A stretch of 50,490 nt of DNA from Virgibacillus_R byunsanensis. Lineage in GTDB: Bacteria; Bacillota; Bacilli; Bacillales; Amphibacillaceae. A program made the position numbers and the translations under genes. Positions 34,434 through 42,104 of this stretch are shown piece by piece. The notes beneath the pieces were generated by a model. That model was not told the DNA's origin, searched no databases, and saw nothing but the letters and a program-made list of their open reading frames with translations. Each line of letters starts with the position of its first letter. Positions within the stretch are counted from its first letter, which is position 1. Where the stretch lies: contig NZ_JBHTKJ010000005.1 in assembly GCF_042675965.1 (NCBI RefSeq), positions 1 through 50,490 of the forward strand, read 5' to 3'.

Positions 34434-35729
34434 TCAGTTCAGACCAATTCGGTTAAAAATTTGGTCGACATTTTTTAAATGATATTTGTAATCAAAGCAT
34501 TCATCAATTTCAGCCTGAGACAGTGTGGAACTAATCTTTTCTTCAGCTTCGACAAGTTTTTTGAAGTGTGTTTTTGTCTCCCAAGCTTGCATCGCTTTTG
34601 GCTGTACAAGATCATAGGCTTCTTCACGTGCCATCCCTTTCTCAATTAAGCTAAGCAGTACACGTTGTGAAAAAATGACCCCATGTGTTTTATCAATATT
34701 CCGTTTCATATTTTCAGGAAATACAGTTAGATTTTTTACGATGCTTGAAAAACGATTTAACATGTAATTAACCGCAATCGTTGCATCAGGTAAAATGACA
34801 CGTTCTGCTGAAGAATGTGAAATGTCACGCTCATGCCAAAGTGAAACATTTTCAAAAGCCGTTGTCATATATCCACGCAACACTCGCGCCATTCCGGTCA
34901 TATTCTCAGAGCCTATTGGATTACGTTTATGCGGCATTGCTGATGAACCTTTTTGGCCTTTAGCAAAGAATTCCTCCACTTCACGGGTTTCTGTCTTTTG
35001 TAAACCGCGAATTTCCGTCGCGAACTTTTCAATGGATGTAGCAACTAACGCAAGTGCTGAAACATACGCAGCGTGTCGATCGCGTTGTAATGTTTGGGTA
35101 GAAACTGGAGCCGGAGTTAGTCCAAGTTTCTCACACACATACTCTTCAACATACGGGTCGATGTTCGCATAAGTGCCTACAGCGCCGGACAACTTACCAA
35201 ATTCCACATTCTTTGCAGCTAGTTCAAAGCGCTCCAAGTTTCGTTTCATCTCTTCATACCAAAGGGCTAATTTCAATCCAAATGTTGTTGGCTCAGCATG
35301 GACACCATGGGTACGCCCCATCATGACTGTATGTTTATGCTCGATAGCTTTGTGTTTTAAAATATCAATAAAAGCAGTTAGATCTTTACGAATAATATCA
35401 TTAGCTTGTTTTAACAAATAAGAAAGTGCCGTATCAACAACGTCTGTTGATGTAAGTCCGTAATGAACCCACTTCCTTTCCTCGCCAAGTGTTTCAGATA
35501 CTGCACGTGTGAATGCCACGACATCATGTCTTGTCTCCTGTTCAATTTCATAAATTCGATCCATATTAAATGATGCATTATTTCTAAGTTGTGTAACGTC
35601 GTCTAGAGGGATAATTCCTAGCTCACTCCATGCAGCACATGCCAATATTTCCACCTCTAGCCATGCATTAAATCTATTTTCATCCGTCCAAATGGCACCC
35701 ATTTCTTCTCGTGTATAGCGTTCAATCAT
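34434..35729 (-). CDS. purB: Adenylosuccinate lyase
   Basis: It acts twice in the pathway, cleaving SAICAR to AICAR and adenylosuccinate to AMP. The fumarase-superfamily signature GSSAMPHKRNPIGSEN is near residue 262. Other marks are HYGLTSTDVVDTALS, the catalytic His in MMGRTHGVHAEPTTFG, and TLQRDRHAAYVSALA. The length of 431 aa is standard. Its ATG overlaps the purK stop by 4 nt. Confidence 0.98.
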   Translation of the reverse strand: MIERYTREEMGAIWTDENRFNAWLEVEILACAAWSELGIIPLDDVTQLRNNASFNMDRIYEIEQETRHDVVAFTRAVSETLGEERKWVHYGLTSTDVVDTALSYLLKQANDIIRKDLTAFIDILKHKAIEHKHTVMMGRTHGVHAEPTTFGLKLALWYEEMKRNLERFELAAKNVEFGKLSGAVGTYANIDPYVEEYVCEKLGLTPAPVSTQTLQRDRHAAYVSALALVATSIEKFATEIRGLQKTETREVEEFFAKGQKGSSAMPHKRNPIGSENMTGMARVLRGYMTTAFENVSLWHERDISHSSAERVILPDATIAVNYMLNRFSSIVKNLTVFPENMKRNIDKTHGVIFSQRVLLSLIEKGMAREEAYDLVQPKAMQAWETKTHFKKLVEAEEKISSTLSQAEIDECFDYKYHLKNVDQIFNRIGLN

Positions 35730-36874
35730 TGTGTTGCCTCCTTAAATCTACTGGTATATTCAATTAGTTCTGCTAACGTTTCTGCTGTAAATGTGATATG
35801 ACCCATTTTACGTTTTGGCTTTACTGTATCTTTTCCATATAAGTGAACAAATCCGTTTCCAAGTGTTGGTAAAGCTTTTAAAACACCGTCTAAATCTTCT
35901 CCTAAAACATTAATCATGGTTGCCTGCTGCAATAGAGTTACATCTTTTAATGGTAACCCGCAAACAGCGTTAATGTGTTGTGTGAATTGGGAAACAGAAC
36001 AAGCTTCAATAGAATAATGACCAGAGTTATGTGGACGAGGAGCCATTTCATTCAAATAGATTTCATCACCTTGGACAAACATTTCAATTGCAAATGTACC
36101 AACGATATTCATCTTTTCTGCAAGAGTTGCAGCTGCATCGACTCCCTTTTTGTAAACATGCTCGCTAACAAGAGCGGGTACGGTTGTTTGAAAAAGAATG
36201 TGATCCTTATGATAATTCTCTGCAATCGGAAAGAATGTTATATCTCCAGATTGTGAACGTGTAAAAACGATTGAAATTTCTTTGTCAAACGTGATCCATT
36301 GCTCGATAATGCAATGGTCATTCTGTTCTGCAAACACAAGCGCATGTGGAATGTCCTTTTCGCTTGTTAGTTTAACTTGTCCTTTACCGTCATAACCTCC
36401 TCGACATGTTTTAATAACAGCGGGAAATGAGATCGTCTTTAAAGCTTTTTTACATTCCTGACTATTTTTCACAATTGAAAAACGAGGTACTGGTAAAGCT
36501 AATTCCTTCATTAATTCCTTTTCTTTTTCGCGATTTTGAGTAATCTCCAGTGCATATGCACCTTGTGGTAATTTTCCTTGTTGTTCAATATATGCTGCTG
36601 CTTTAAGATCAACATTTTCAAATTCATAAGTCACCACATCACTAATATCAGTGAGGTCTTTAATTGCATCCATGTTGTCATAGGAAGCGACAATTTGCTG
36701 ATCTGCTACCTGAGCAGCTGGTGAATGGGCGGTTGGATCTAGCACAACAACCCTATACCCCATATAGCGTGCAGCAATTGCCATCATTCGACCAAGCTGT
36801 CCGCCTCCGATTATCCCAATCGTTTTAGGAGGAAGAATTACGTTAGTTGATTCATTATTTATCTGCAAGTTCAT
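35726..36874 (-). CDS. purK: N5-carboxyaminoimidazole ribonucleotide synthase
   Basis: An ATP-grasp enzyme carboxylating AIR to N5-CAIR with ATP and bicarbonate, paired with PurE. Motifs are IGIIGGGQLGRMMAIAA, FPAVIKTCRGGYDGKGQV, EQWITFDKEISIV, and NEMAPRPHNSGHYSIEAC. The N-terminus before the glycine motif is about ten residues longer than usual. The ATG at 36874 overlaps purE by 20 nt but sits too close to its GAGGG. An in-frame TTG at 36868 is better spaced, so the exact start is unsure. Confidence 0.95.
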   Translation of the reverse strand: MNLQINNESTNVILPPKTIGIIGGGQLGRMMAIAARYMGYRVVVLDPTAHSPAAQVADQQIVASYDNMDAIKDLTDISDVVTYEFENVDLKAAAYIEQQGKLPQGAYALEITQNREKEKELMKELALPVPRFSIVKNSQECKKALKTISFPAVIKTCRGGYDGKGQVKLTSEKDIPHALVFAEQNDHCIIEQWITFDKEISIVFTRSQSGDITFFPIAENYHKDHILFQTTVPALVSEHVYKKGVDAAATLAEKMNIVGTFAIEMFVQGDEIYLNEMAPRPHNSGHYSIEACSVSQFTQHINAVCGLPLKDVTLLQQATMINVLGEDLDGVLKALPTLGNGFVHLYGKDTVKPKRKMGHITFTAETLAELIEYTSRFKEATQ

Positions 36875-37346
36875 CCCTCATTTCTGCTACTTTTTCCTGC
36901 AAGCCTTCGCGATGTGCTTCAAGTTTTTTCGAAACTTCCTCATCAAAAGCACCAATTATTTGTCCAGCTAAGATACCAGCATTTGTTGCACCAGCCTTGC
37001 CAATCGCAACTGTTGCAGTGGGAATACCACCAGGCATTTGGACGATGGATAGTAGTGAATCTATACCATTTAAGGATTTTGTTTCTATTGGAACACCAAT
37101 AACTGGTAATGTTGTTTGCGCCGCAACCATCCCAGGTAAATGCGCAGCACCCCCAGCACCAGCAATAATCACTTTCAACCCTCGATCGCGAGCAGATTTT
37201 GCATATGCAACCATCTTATCTGGAGTCCGGTGCGCAGAAATAACATCCTTTTCATAGGAAATTTCCAGCTCATCAAGTACCTTACAAGTATACTCCATCG
37301 TCTCCCAGTCTGATATACTCCCCATTATGATGCCAATTTGTACCAT
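36855..37346 (-). CDS. purE: N5-CAIR mutase (class I PurE)
   Basis: It moves the carboxylate of N5-CAIR to give CAIR. Family motifs: GIIMGSISDWETMEYTCKVL at the start, VISAHRTPDKMVAYA with the catalytic His, AGAGGAAHLPGM, and PVIGVPIETKSLNGIDSLLS. The length of 163 aa is normal. It is the first gene of the operon, behind a leader of roughly 315 nt containing the guanine riboswitch. Confidence 0.97.
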   Translation of the reverse strand: MVQIGIIMGSISDWETMEYTCKVLDELEISYEKDVISAHRTPDKMVAYAKSARDRGLKVIIAGAGGAAHLPGMVAAQTTLPVIGVPIETKSLNGIDSLLSIVQMPGGIPTATVAIGKAGATNAGILAGQIIGAFDEEVSKKLEAHREGLQEKVAEMRDELADK

Positions 37347-37476
37347 GATATCCCTCTTTCAAATACGTTTTATATTGATAAAAACAAAAGTGCTTTGGAG
37401 CTTGACGTGGCTTTAAAAATTAATAAATTATCCACAGGCTCCTCATTTTATAATTTCCGATAATTTTCTAAATATC

Positions 37477-37523
37477 AAAAAAGTCTATTCTTCTCCTCTG
37501 TATGAGAGAAGATGAATAGACTT
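37477..37523 (-). terminator. Riboswitch expression-platform terminator ahead of purE
   Basis: On the minus strand AAGTCTATTC and GAATAGACTT enclose CTTCTC and GAGAAG stems, then TTTTTT. It lies 50 nt beyond the guanine aptamer, as expected for ligand-induced premature termination. Confidence 0.9.
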
Positions 37524-37572
37524 ATTACTACACCTTAAAACGGATCATTGCATCCTTGCAACGATTCATCCT

Positions 37573-37643
37573 CCCTCATAGTCCGGCAATTATAGTGGTG
37601 CCGGGTAGAAACTTTTGAGCCATATTCTCAAAGATATATGAGG
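37573..37643 (-). promoter_or_regulatory. Guanine-class purine riboswitch aptamer
   Basis: Minus strand: P1 arms CCTCATA / TATGAGG; P2 TTGAG / CTCAA with loop AATATGG; the invariant CAAAAGTTTCTACC; P3 CGGCA / TGCCG; then GACTATG. The C in GACTATG (position 74 of the xpt aptamer numbering) specifies guanine or hypoxanthine rather than adenine. Loop L3 reads CCACTATAAT, 10 nt, three longer than in the xpt aptamer (CCGUAAA). It controls purEKBCSQLFMNHD. Confidence 0.95.
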
Positions 37644-37666
37644 AACCATATTCATTTGTTGATTAA

Positions 37667-37695
37667 ATCATAACAATCAAGTATCTATTTGTCAA
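37667..37695 (-). promoter_or_regulatory. Sigma-A promoter of the purine operon
   Basis: A consensus TTGACA (37695-37690) and TATGAT (37672-37667) are separated by exactly 17 nt on the minus strand. The start site should fall near 37660, about 17 nt before the riboswitch aptamer. Confidence 0.93.
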
Positions 37696-37697
37696 TA

Positions 37698-37742
37698 AAA
37701 TATCGAACGATAAAATACTATTTTTTATTAATGTTCGGATTT
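37698..37742. promoter_or_regulatory. Pair of inverted PurBoxes (PurR operator)
   Basis: AAATCCGAACATT (minus strand, 37742-37730) and AAATATCGAACGA (plus strand, 37698-37710) match the PurBox consensus AWWWCCGAACWWT in opposite orientations, immediately upstream of the -35. This is the known PurR arrangement at Bacillus pur operons, giving PRPP-relieved repression in addition to the riboswitch. Confidence 0.85.
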
Positions 37743-37832
37743 TGCTTGATTATTATTTTGTTTACCCTGAATCCAGCCCTCTTATCCTATTTTAGCTGTA
37801 ATAATAATCTAAAATGGTAAATTAAAATTAAA

Positions 37833-38535
37833 GGCTGTTTTCGTAAAGTTTGTTGCTTTTGAGAGAATAGGTATAAAATGCGACATAACTTGAGGCTTAC
37901 TTCTATTGCCGCCGTCCGGGATTCGCTACGGACGGATGCTTTCCGCGGGCACGGCCTCAGCCTCCTCGAGATAACCACTCTGCGGGGTCTTCGGACACGT
38001 GCTGTTCCCGCAGGAGTCACCGCCCTCCGCTCACCCAAACTGGTAAGGTGTTTTATCAATACAGATACAGTCCCACGACAGTAACGGAAATAACAGCGGA
38101 GGAAATACACGTAGACTCCTTGAAAATGTAAAGAACACATTTTCTTCGTGCGATGCCAAGCTATGTAGCTTTCCTTGTCCTGTGGGAGCAGAGGCCTAGG
38201 AGGCTGTCCGACGAAGTGAAGTTGCCGAATATTTATTCAAAATATGGTGGATTATACATTAATAATTCAGTGTGAATGCATATATATTCACAGAAATTAT
38301 TCCATCGGACAGCCTCCTAGCCTGAGACCCCGCAGAGCGTTAGCTCGAGGAGGCTCATCAGCCGCCCACGGGTAGAAGACACTGCGCAGTGAAACGAAGC
38401 AGATGTCGCACTTGTACCCGGATGGGTGAAAGCGAAGTGTATTTCCGGAGCGGTAGGTTAACCGTCACATAAAGTTATGTCGCATTATATATCAACTATG
38501 AAGATGAAAAAAGCAACAATGCGTGTGAAACAGCC
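37833..38535. mobile_element. 703-bp MITE-like element, copy 2, enlarged by internal insertion
   Basis: It begins GGCTGTTTTCG and ends AAACAGCC, with about 60-bp terminal inverted repeats. Roughly 37880-38098 is nearly identical to copy 1, and 38435-38470 matches the copy 1 right part. About 336 bp (38099-38434) is extra. The two terminus variants are swapped relative to copy 1: its right end matches the left end of copy 1 in reverse. Flanks show only a short ATTAAA repeat, so the duplication is unclear. No gene is accepted inside. It sits between the acyl-CoA ligase terminator and the purine promoter. Confidence 0.75.
38196..38320. repeat. 125-bp nested element with 16-bp perfect inverted repeats
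   Basis: CTAGGAGGCTGTCCGA (38196-38211) is the exact reverse complement of TCGGACAGCCTCCTAG (38305-38320). The 93 bp between them is AT-rich, unlike the GC-rich host element. The outer CTAG may be a duplicated palindromic target. It looks like a small element inserted inside MITE copy 2. Confidence 0.65.
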
Positions 38536-38536
38536 A

Positions 38537-38575
38537 TTAAAAATAGCACGTTCCTCATTAGGAAAGCGTGCTATC
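38537..38575 (-). terminator. Terminator of the acyl-CoA ligase gene, overlapping its 3' end
   Basis: Minus-strand ATAGCACGCTTTCCT pairs with AGGAACGTGCTAT (one bulge) and is followed by TTTTTAAT. The 5' arm encodes the last residues of the ligase and the stop codon lies in the loop. MITE copy 2 abuts the T-tract. Confidence 0.85.
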
Positions 38576-40063
38576 TTTATAAACTAATCCTCTATCTTTT
38601 AATATCTGTTTATTAATTTTGCCGACATGCGTTTTAGGCAATTCGTTTAAAAAGTAAAATTTCTTTGGCACCTTATACCGAGTTAATTTTTTTTTGCAGT
38701 AGCTTTTTAACTCTGATTCTGTCATCTCTTTTTTAAGTACAACAAATGCTACAACGATCTCTCCCCATTTATCATCTGGTAGCCCTATTACTGCAGCTTC
38801 ATCGATATCATAATCCGACTCCAACCAATGCTCCACTTCTAATGGATAGACATTTTCTCCTCCAGTGATAATCATATCCTTCTTCCTGCCAACAATATAC
38901 ACATAACCATCTTTATCTTGCCTCGCAAGATCACCAGTGTGAATCCAACCATCAATAATTGTTTCTTCCGTTTGCTTTGGTTTATTCCAATAGAACTCAA
39001 ATGCATGATTACCACGCAGCAAAAGCTCTCCAACATCATCAGATTTTGCGGTCTCACCATCATCTGTTATGATTTTAATATCATTGAAAAGCATTGGCTT
39101 TCCAACAGAACCCAATTTATAAACAGTATCTTTTGGGTCGATGTAAAAATTATTCGGACCGGCCTCAGTTAGCCCGTATCCCTCCTTAAATGCAATTCCC
39201 TTTTCGGCAAACGCATCGTATATTTTATGTGGACACGGCGCTCCCCCTGATACAAACACCTTCATATCCGGGAAAGTCGATTGTTTAAATGCATCCGTTT
39301 GAATCATCATGTGATACATAGTTGGGACAAATAATACAACGGTGCATTTGTATTTAATTAAATCCTCCACTGCCTTTTCTGCTTTAAATTCAGAAGCAAT
39401 TACTACCTTTCCGCCAATCAGCAATAACGGCAACGTATAGACATTCAAACCTCCTGTATGAAACATCGGTAAACAGGTTAATGTGGTATCATCATTGTTC
39501 AAGTTCCAGCTGGTAATCGTGTTTAATGCATTCCATAATATCGAACGATGGGACAGCACAGCTCCTTTAGGTCTCCCTGTCGTCCCTCCCGTATAAATAA
39601 TGGTAAGTGGATCATCCTCTTTTATCATCACTTCATATGAAAAGTAATCTGAAGGTAAATTATCCATATAACGATTATTATCAATAATAATTAAATCAGT
39701 ACTTATCTTGATCGAATTTAATTTTTCTTGAAACAATGGATCGATTCCAATTATTTTCGGGTTACAATCATGAATGATATAATTTAGTTCCGCTTCTGCC
39801 AATCTCCAGTTTAGTGGAACAAAGATAGCACCGATCTGCATAGAAGCAAAGAAAAAGTCAAAATAGCTTATATGATTAGGCGCTAATAGCGCAACTCGGT
39901 CACCCTTTTGAACGCCACTTGCTACAAAATAATTCGCTAAGTACTTTGCACGTTGATGAAGCTGTTCATATGTCCATATATCATTTGAATTCGAATCAAT
40001 AACTGCTGTATCTTCAGGTGTTAAACTTACACGGTTCTTAAACCAATTTATATCACTTTGCAT
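38558..40063 (-). CDS. AMP-forming acyl-CoA ligase (class I adenylate-forming enzyme)
   Basis: It activates a carboxylic acid to acyl-AMP and then to the CoA thioester. The A3-type motif TIIYTGGTTGRPKGAVLSH is near residue 165, GYGLTEAGPNNF near 295, HTGDLARQDKDGYVYIVGRK near 390, and the catalytic lysine region LPKTHVGKINKQIL at the C-terminus. It is FadD/MenE-like; the acid is unknown. I start it at 40063 (501 aa, MQSDINWFKNRV), after GAGGAG with an 8-9 nt spacer; a longer frame would read through that site. Its promoter carries the same TGTAACT direct repeats as the importer operon, so it likely activates the imported compound. Confidence 0.85.
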   Translation of the reverse strand: MQSDINWFKNRVSLTPEDTAVIDSNSNDIWTYEQLHQRAKYLANYFVASGVQKGDRVALLAPNHISYFDFFFASMQIGAIFVPLNWRLAEAELNYIIHDCNPKIIGIDPLFQEKLNSIKISTDLIIIDNNRYMDNLPSDYFSYEVMIKEDDPLTIIYTGGTTGRPKGAVLSHRSILWNALNTITSWNLNNDDTTLTCLPMFHTGGLNVYTLPLLLIGGKVVIASEFKAEKAVEDLIKYKCTVVLFVPTMYHMMIQTDAFKQSTFPDMKVFVSGGAPCPHKIYDAFAEKGIAFKEGYGLTEAGPNNFYIDPKDTVYKLGSVGKPMLFNDIKIITDDGETAKSDDVGELLLRGNHAFEFYWNKPKQTEETIIDGWIHTGDLARQDKDGYVYIVGRKKDMIITGGENVYPLEVEHWLESDYDIDEAAVIGLPDDKWGEIVVAFVVLKKEMTESELKSYCKKKLTRYKVPKKFYFLNELPKTHVGKINKQILKDRGLVYKDSTLS

Positions 40064-40107
40064 ACATAACACTCCTCTATCCATCAACCATTTCTGTCTA
40101 TAAGTAA

Positions 40108-40140
40108 AGTGTAAACAAGAAGAGTTACATAGTAGTTACA
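40108..40140 (-). promoter_or_regulatory. Direct-repeat operator and -10 of the acyl-CoA ligase promoter
   Basis: On the minus strand TGTAACT occurs at 40140-40134 and again at 40129-40123, an 11-bp period. After exactly 9 nt comes TACACT (40113-40108). There is no good -35. The layout is identical to that at 47860-47892 and is typical of SARP/BTAD-activated promoters. Confidence 0.7.
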
Positions 40141-40278
40141 TTAAGACCAGTAATCCAATAAAAACAAAAGCGCAATAGCAATTGGCGCGATGGATAAAGA
40201 GCTATTACATGGTCAAAAGCTGTTTGGAACAGTCTGGGTCTTATTTACCGGGGTTAGCAGAGCATATTTGGGGTAAAA
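40141..40278. other. Spacer with a short GCGC inverted repeat; no gene seen
   Basis: AAAACAAAAGCGC near 40157 is shared with the left end of the repeat at 47891. It is followed by a small GCGC...GCGC inverted repeat. It looks like a remnant of a dispersed repeat or an old terminator. Nothing else is recognisable. Confidence 0.35.
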
Positions 40279-40383
40279 GCCAAAGTTTAGAGTGAAATGG
40301 CCGAAGTTTTTGCCAAAGTGGCCAAAGTTTTAGTGTAAGCGGCCAAAGTTCACAATTCAAAAGCCAAAGTTCAAACTTCATCA
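40279..40383. repeat. Five-unit tandem repeat, exact 21-bp period, GCCAAAGTT core
   Basis: GCC(A/G)AAGTT starts at 40279, 40300, 40321, 40342 and 40363, exactly 21 bp apart each time, with a further out-of-phase copy at 40312. Only the 9-bp core is conserved; the 12-bp remainders differ. It is noncoding and lies between the fabG terminator and the ligase promoter. The spacing is two helical turns, so all cores face the same side of the DNA. Confidence 0.75.
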
Positions 40384-40400
40384 AGCACAATCAAAACAAA

Positions 40401-40437
40401 AGTCCCTGCTTCCCTATTAAATAGGGAAGCAGGGACT
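40401..40437 (-). terminator. Strong terminator of the importer/thiolase operon
   Basis: AGTCCCTGCTTCCCTAT pairs perfectly with ATAGGGAAGCAGGGACT around a minimal loop, followed on the minus strand by TTTGTTTTG. It starts 3 nt after the fabG-like stop codon and ends the eight-gene operon. Confidence 0.92.
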
Positions 40438-40439
40438 TC

Positions 40440-41183
40440 TTACATCATTATTCCACCATCTACGTGAAGTACATGCCCATTCACATAATCCGATTCATCC
40501 GAAGACAAGTACAAATACGCGTTTGCTATATCCTCAGGTTTTCCAAGCCGTTGCATTGGAATTTGTGCTTTCATTTTTTCGATTACGCTATCTGGGACTT
40601 CCTCCACCATACTTGTTTCAGTAAAACCCGGTACAACTGCGTTTACATTAATACCTTTACGAGCAAGCTCCTTGGCCCAAGTCTTTGTCATTCCTATAAT
40701 CCCTGCTTTTGCTGCAGCATAATTCGTTTGACCAACATTGCCATATACCCCAGTAACAGAAGATGTACTTATAATCTTACCTTTTCCTTGATTAACCATG
40801 AAAGGTAGAACAGCCTGCGTACAATTAAACACTCCAGTTAAATTAACATCAATAACCTGCTTAAACTGCTCCGTCGTCATTTTGGAAAGCATTGCGTCTC
40901 GGGTGATTCCAGCATTATTTATTAGGATATCTATTTTTCCATATTCATTAACTACCGTTTCCACCATTGCATCTACGGTTTGCCTGTCTGCTACATTTAC
41001 TTGGACAAATTTACATTCAAAACCTTTAGCTAATAATTCCTTTTCACTTTCTAATCCTTTTGCTTCATCAAAATCTGCAATGATCACTTTGGCACCTTCA
41101 GTTGCAAACGTTTCAGCAGCTTGAAATCCAATTCCATTTGCAGCCCCCGTAATTATTGCTACCTTATTCTGTAATCTATTCAT
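40440..41183 (-). CDS. fabG: FabG-like 3-oxoacyl reductase (classical SDR)
   Basis: An NADPH-dependent short-chain reductase of 247 aa. The cofactor loop is IITGAANGIGFQAAE, the structural motif is INNAGITRDAML, and the catalytic set is Ser in ISTSSVTG with Tyr/Lys in TNYAAAKAG. The C-terminus VNGHVLHVDGGIMM is typical of FabG/PhaB enzymes reducing 3-oxoacyl-ACP or acetoacetyl-CoA. As the last gene of the importer/thiolase operon it is probably not the housekeeping FabG, which normally lies with fabD and acpP; a CoA-thioester substrate made by the neighbouring thiolase is inferred. Confidence 0.88.
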   Translation of the reverse strand: MNRLQNKVAIITGAANGIGFQAAETFATEGAKVIIADFDEAKGLESEKELLAKGFECKFVQVNVADRQTVDAMVETVVNEYGKIDILINNAGITRDAMLSKMTTEQFKQVIDVNLTGVFNCTQAVLPFMVNQGKGKIISTSSVTGVYGNVGQTNYAAAKAGIIGMTKTWAKELARKGINVNAVVPGFTETSMVEEVPDSVIEKMKAQIPMQRLGKPEDIANAYLYLSSDESDYVNGHVLHVDGGIMM

Positions 41184-41205
41184 CTATAAAAACTCCTTTA
41201 TCTTT

Positions 41206-42102
41206 TCAATCACTTAAAAAGCCTTCCATAGACTCTATTAATTGATCCAAATCATCAATAATTGGAGAATGGCCACATCCTTTAAATTCTTTTTTAATTG
41301 CTTTTTCACCATAGTCTTCTATTAATTCTTCGGTCATTTGTTTTGTTACTACCATATCGTTTTCTCCAGACGCAATCATGACGGGAATGTTGATATTATT
41401 AATCTTACCTTCACCTGGTACAAGACCATTGTGAACATTACTTATGTTAAATATATTAAGCGCCTGATAACACTCTGCCAGGTTTCTTTGCGTAGTCATA
41501 TCTGCTAAATATTTTTTATACCTTTTTGGATCTGGCTTTTTGTTGTTATTATAAATGACCATGTCCCACATTTGCTGTAAAAACTCATAGTTCAGTGTAT
41601 CGTATGCAGTTTGTACGATCTTCCTCTTGTCATCTTCAAACATTTCGGCTAACGTTTCTATTCGGTTCGCAACATCCGGCAGTCCATCCTCACCAGTAGA
41701 ATAATAAGCATATCCTCTGGAAGATGCCGAAGCGAGTAAAAATAAGCGATTACAATAGCCTGGGTAATCAGCGCAGAATTGCTGACAAGTTGCGCCACCA
41801 AGTGACCAGCCAACCAGAGCAAAGTCATCTAAGCCGATATTATCAACAAATAATTTCAAATCATTAGCGAAATCTTTAATCGACGAAATCGGATGATGAT
41901 AACTTGATTCACCAAACCCACGTAAGTCAATGGCGTATACTTTATAGTTTGGAGACAAATTTCCGATTACTAGGTCCCAGTGAACAGATGATGTCATGTT
42001 CCCGTGTACCAGGACTACAACATCCTGACCTCCTTCACGTTCACGATATGCTATTTCCTCTCCATTGGATAAAGCTACTTTTTTCAAATGTACATTTTCC
42101 AT
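41206..42102 (-). CDS. Alpha/beta hydrolase (Ser-His-Asp type)
   Basis: A 298-residue alpha/beta-hydrolase. The oxyanion motif is LVHGNMTSS, the nucleophile elbow LVGWSLGGATCQQF (Ser near residue 100), the acid in IASGENDMVV, and the histidine in FKGCGHSPIID. The cap region is about 90 residues. The substrate is unknown; thioester, ester or C-C bond cleavage are all possible. It lies 3 nt... downstream of the KAS III-like gene (2-nt gap) and 22 nt upstream of the reductase gene, so it acts with them. Confidence 0.82.
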   Translation of the reverse strand: MENVHLKKVALSNGEEIAYREREGGQDVVVLVHGNMTSSVHWDLVIGNLSPNYKVYAIDLRGFGESSYHHPISSIKDFANDLKLFVDNIGLDDFALVGWSLGGATCQQFCADYPGYCNRLFLLASASSRGYAYYSTGEDGLPDVANRIETLAEMFEDDKRKIVQTAYDTLNYEFLQQMWDMVIYNNNKKPDPKRYKKYLADMTTQRNLAECYQALNIFNISNVHNGLVPGEGKINNINIPVMIASGENDMVVTKQMTEELIEDYGEKAIKKEFKGCGHSPIIDDLDQLIESMEGFLSD

Positions 42103-42104
42103 TA

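Noticed and set aside
37573..37643. Adenine-specific reading of the purine riboswitch
   Set aside because: The discriminating base is C (GACTATG), and the gene set is de novo purine synthesis, both pointing to guanine.
37787..38140. A 117-codon minus-strand frame (and a plus-strand frame) inside repeat copy 2
   Set aside because: It is Arg-rich translation of the GC-rich repeat interior, not present as a conserved frame in copy 1.
40279..40383. Tandem boxes as a CRISPR array
   Set aside because: The conserved core is only 9 bp with 12-bp linkers and there are no cas genes; repeats and spacers are far too short.
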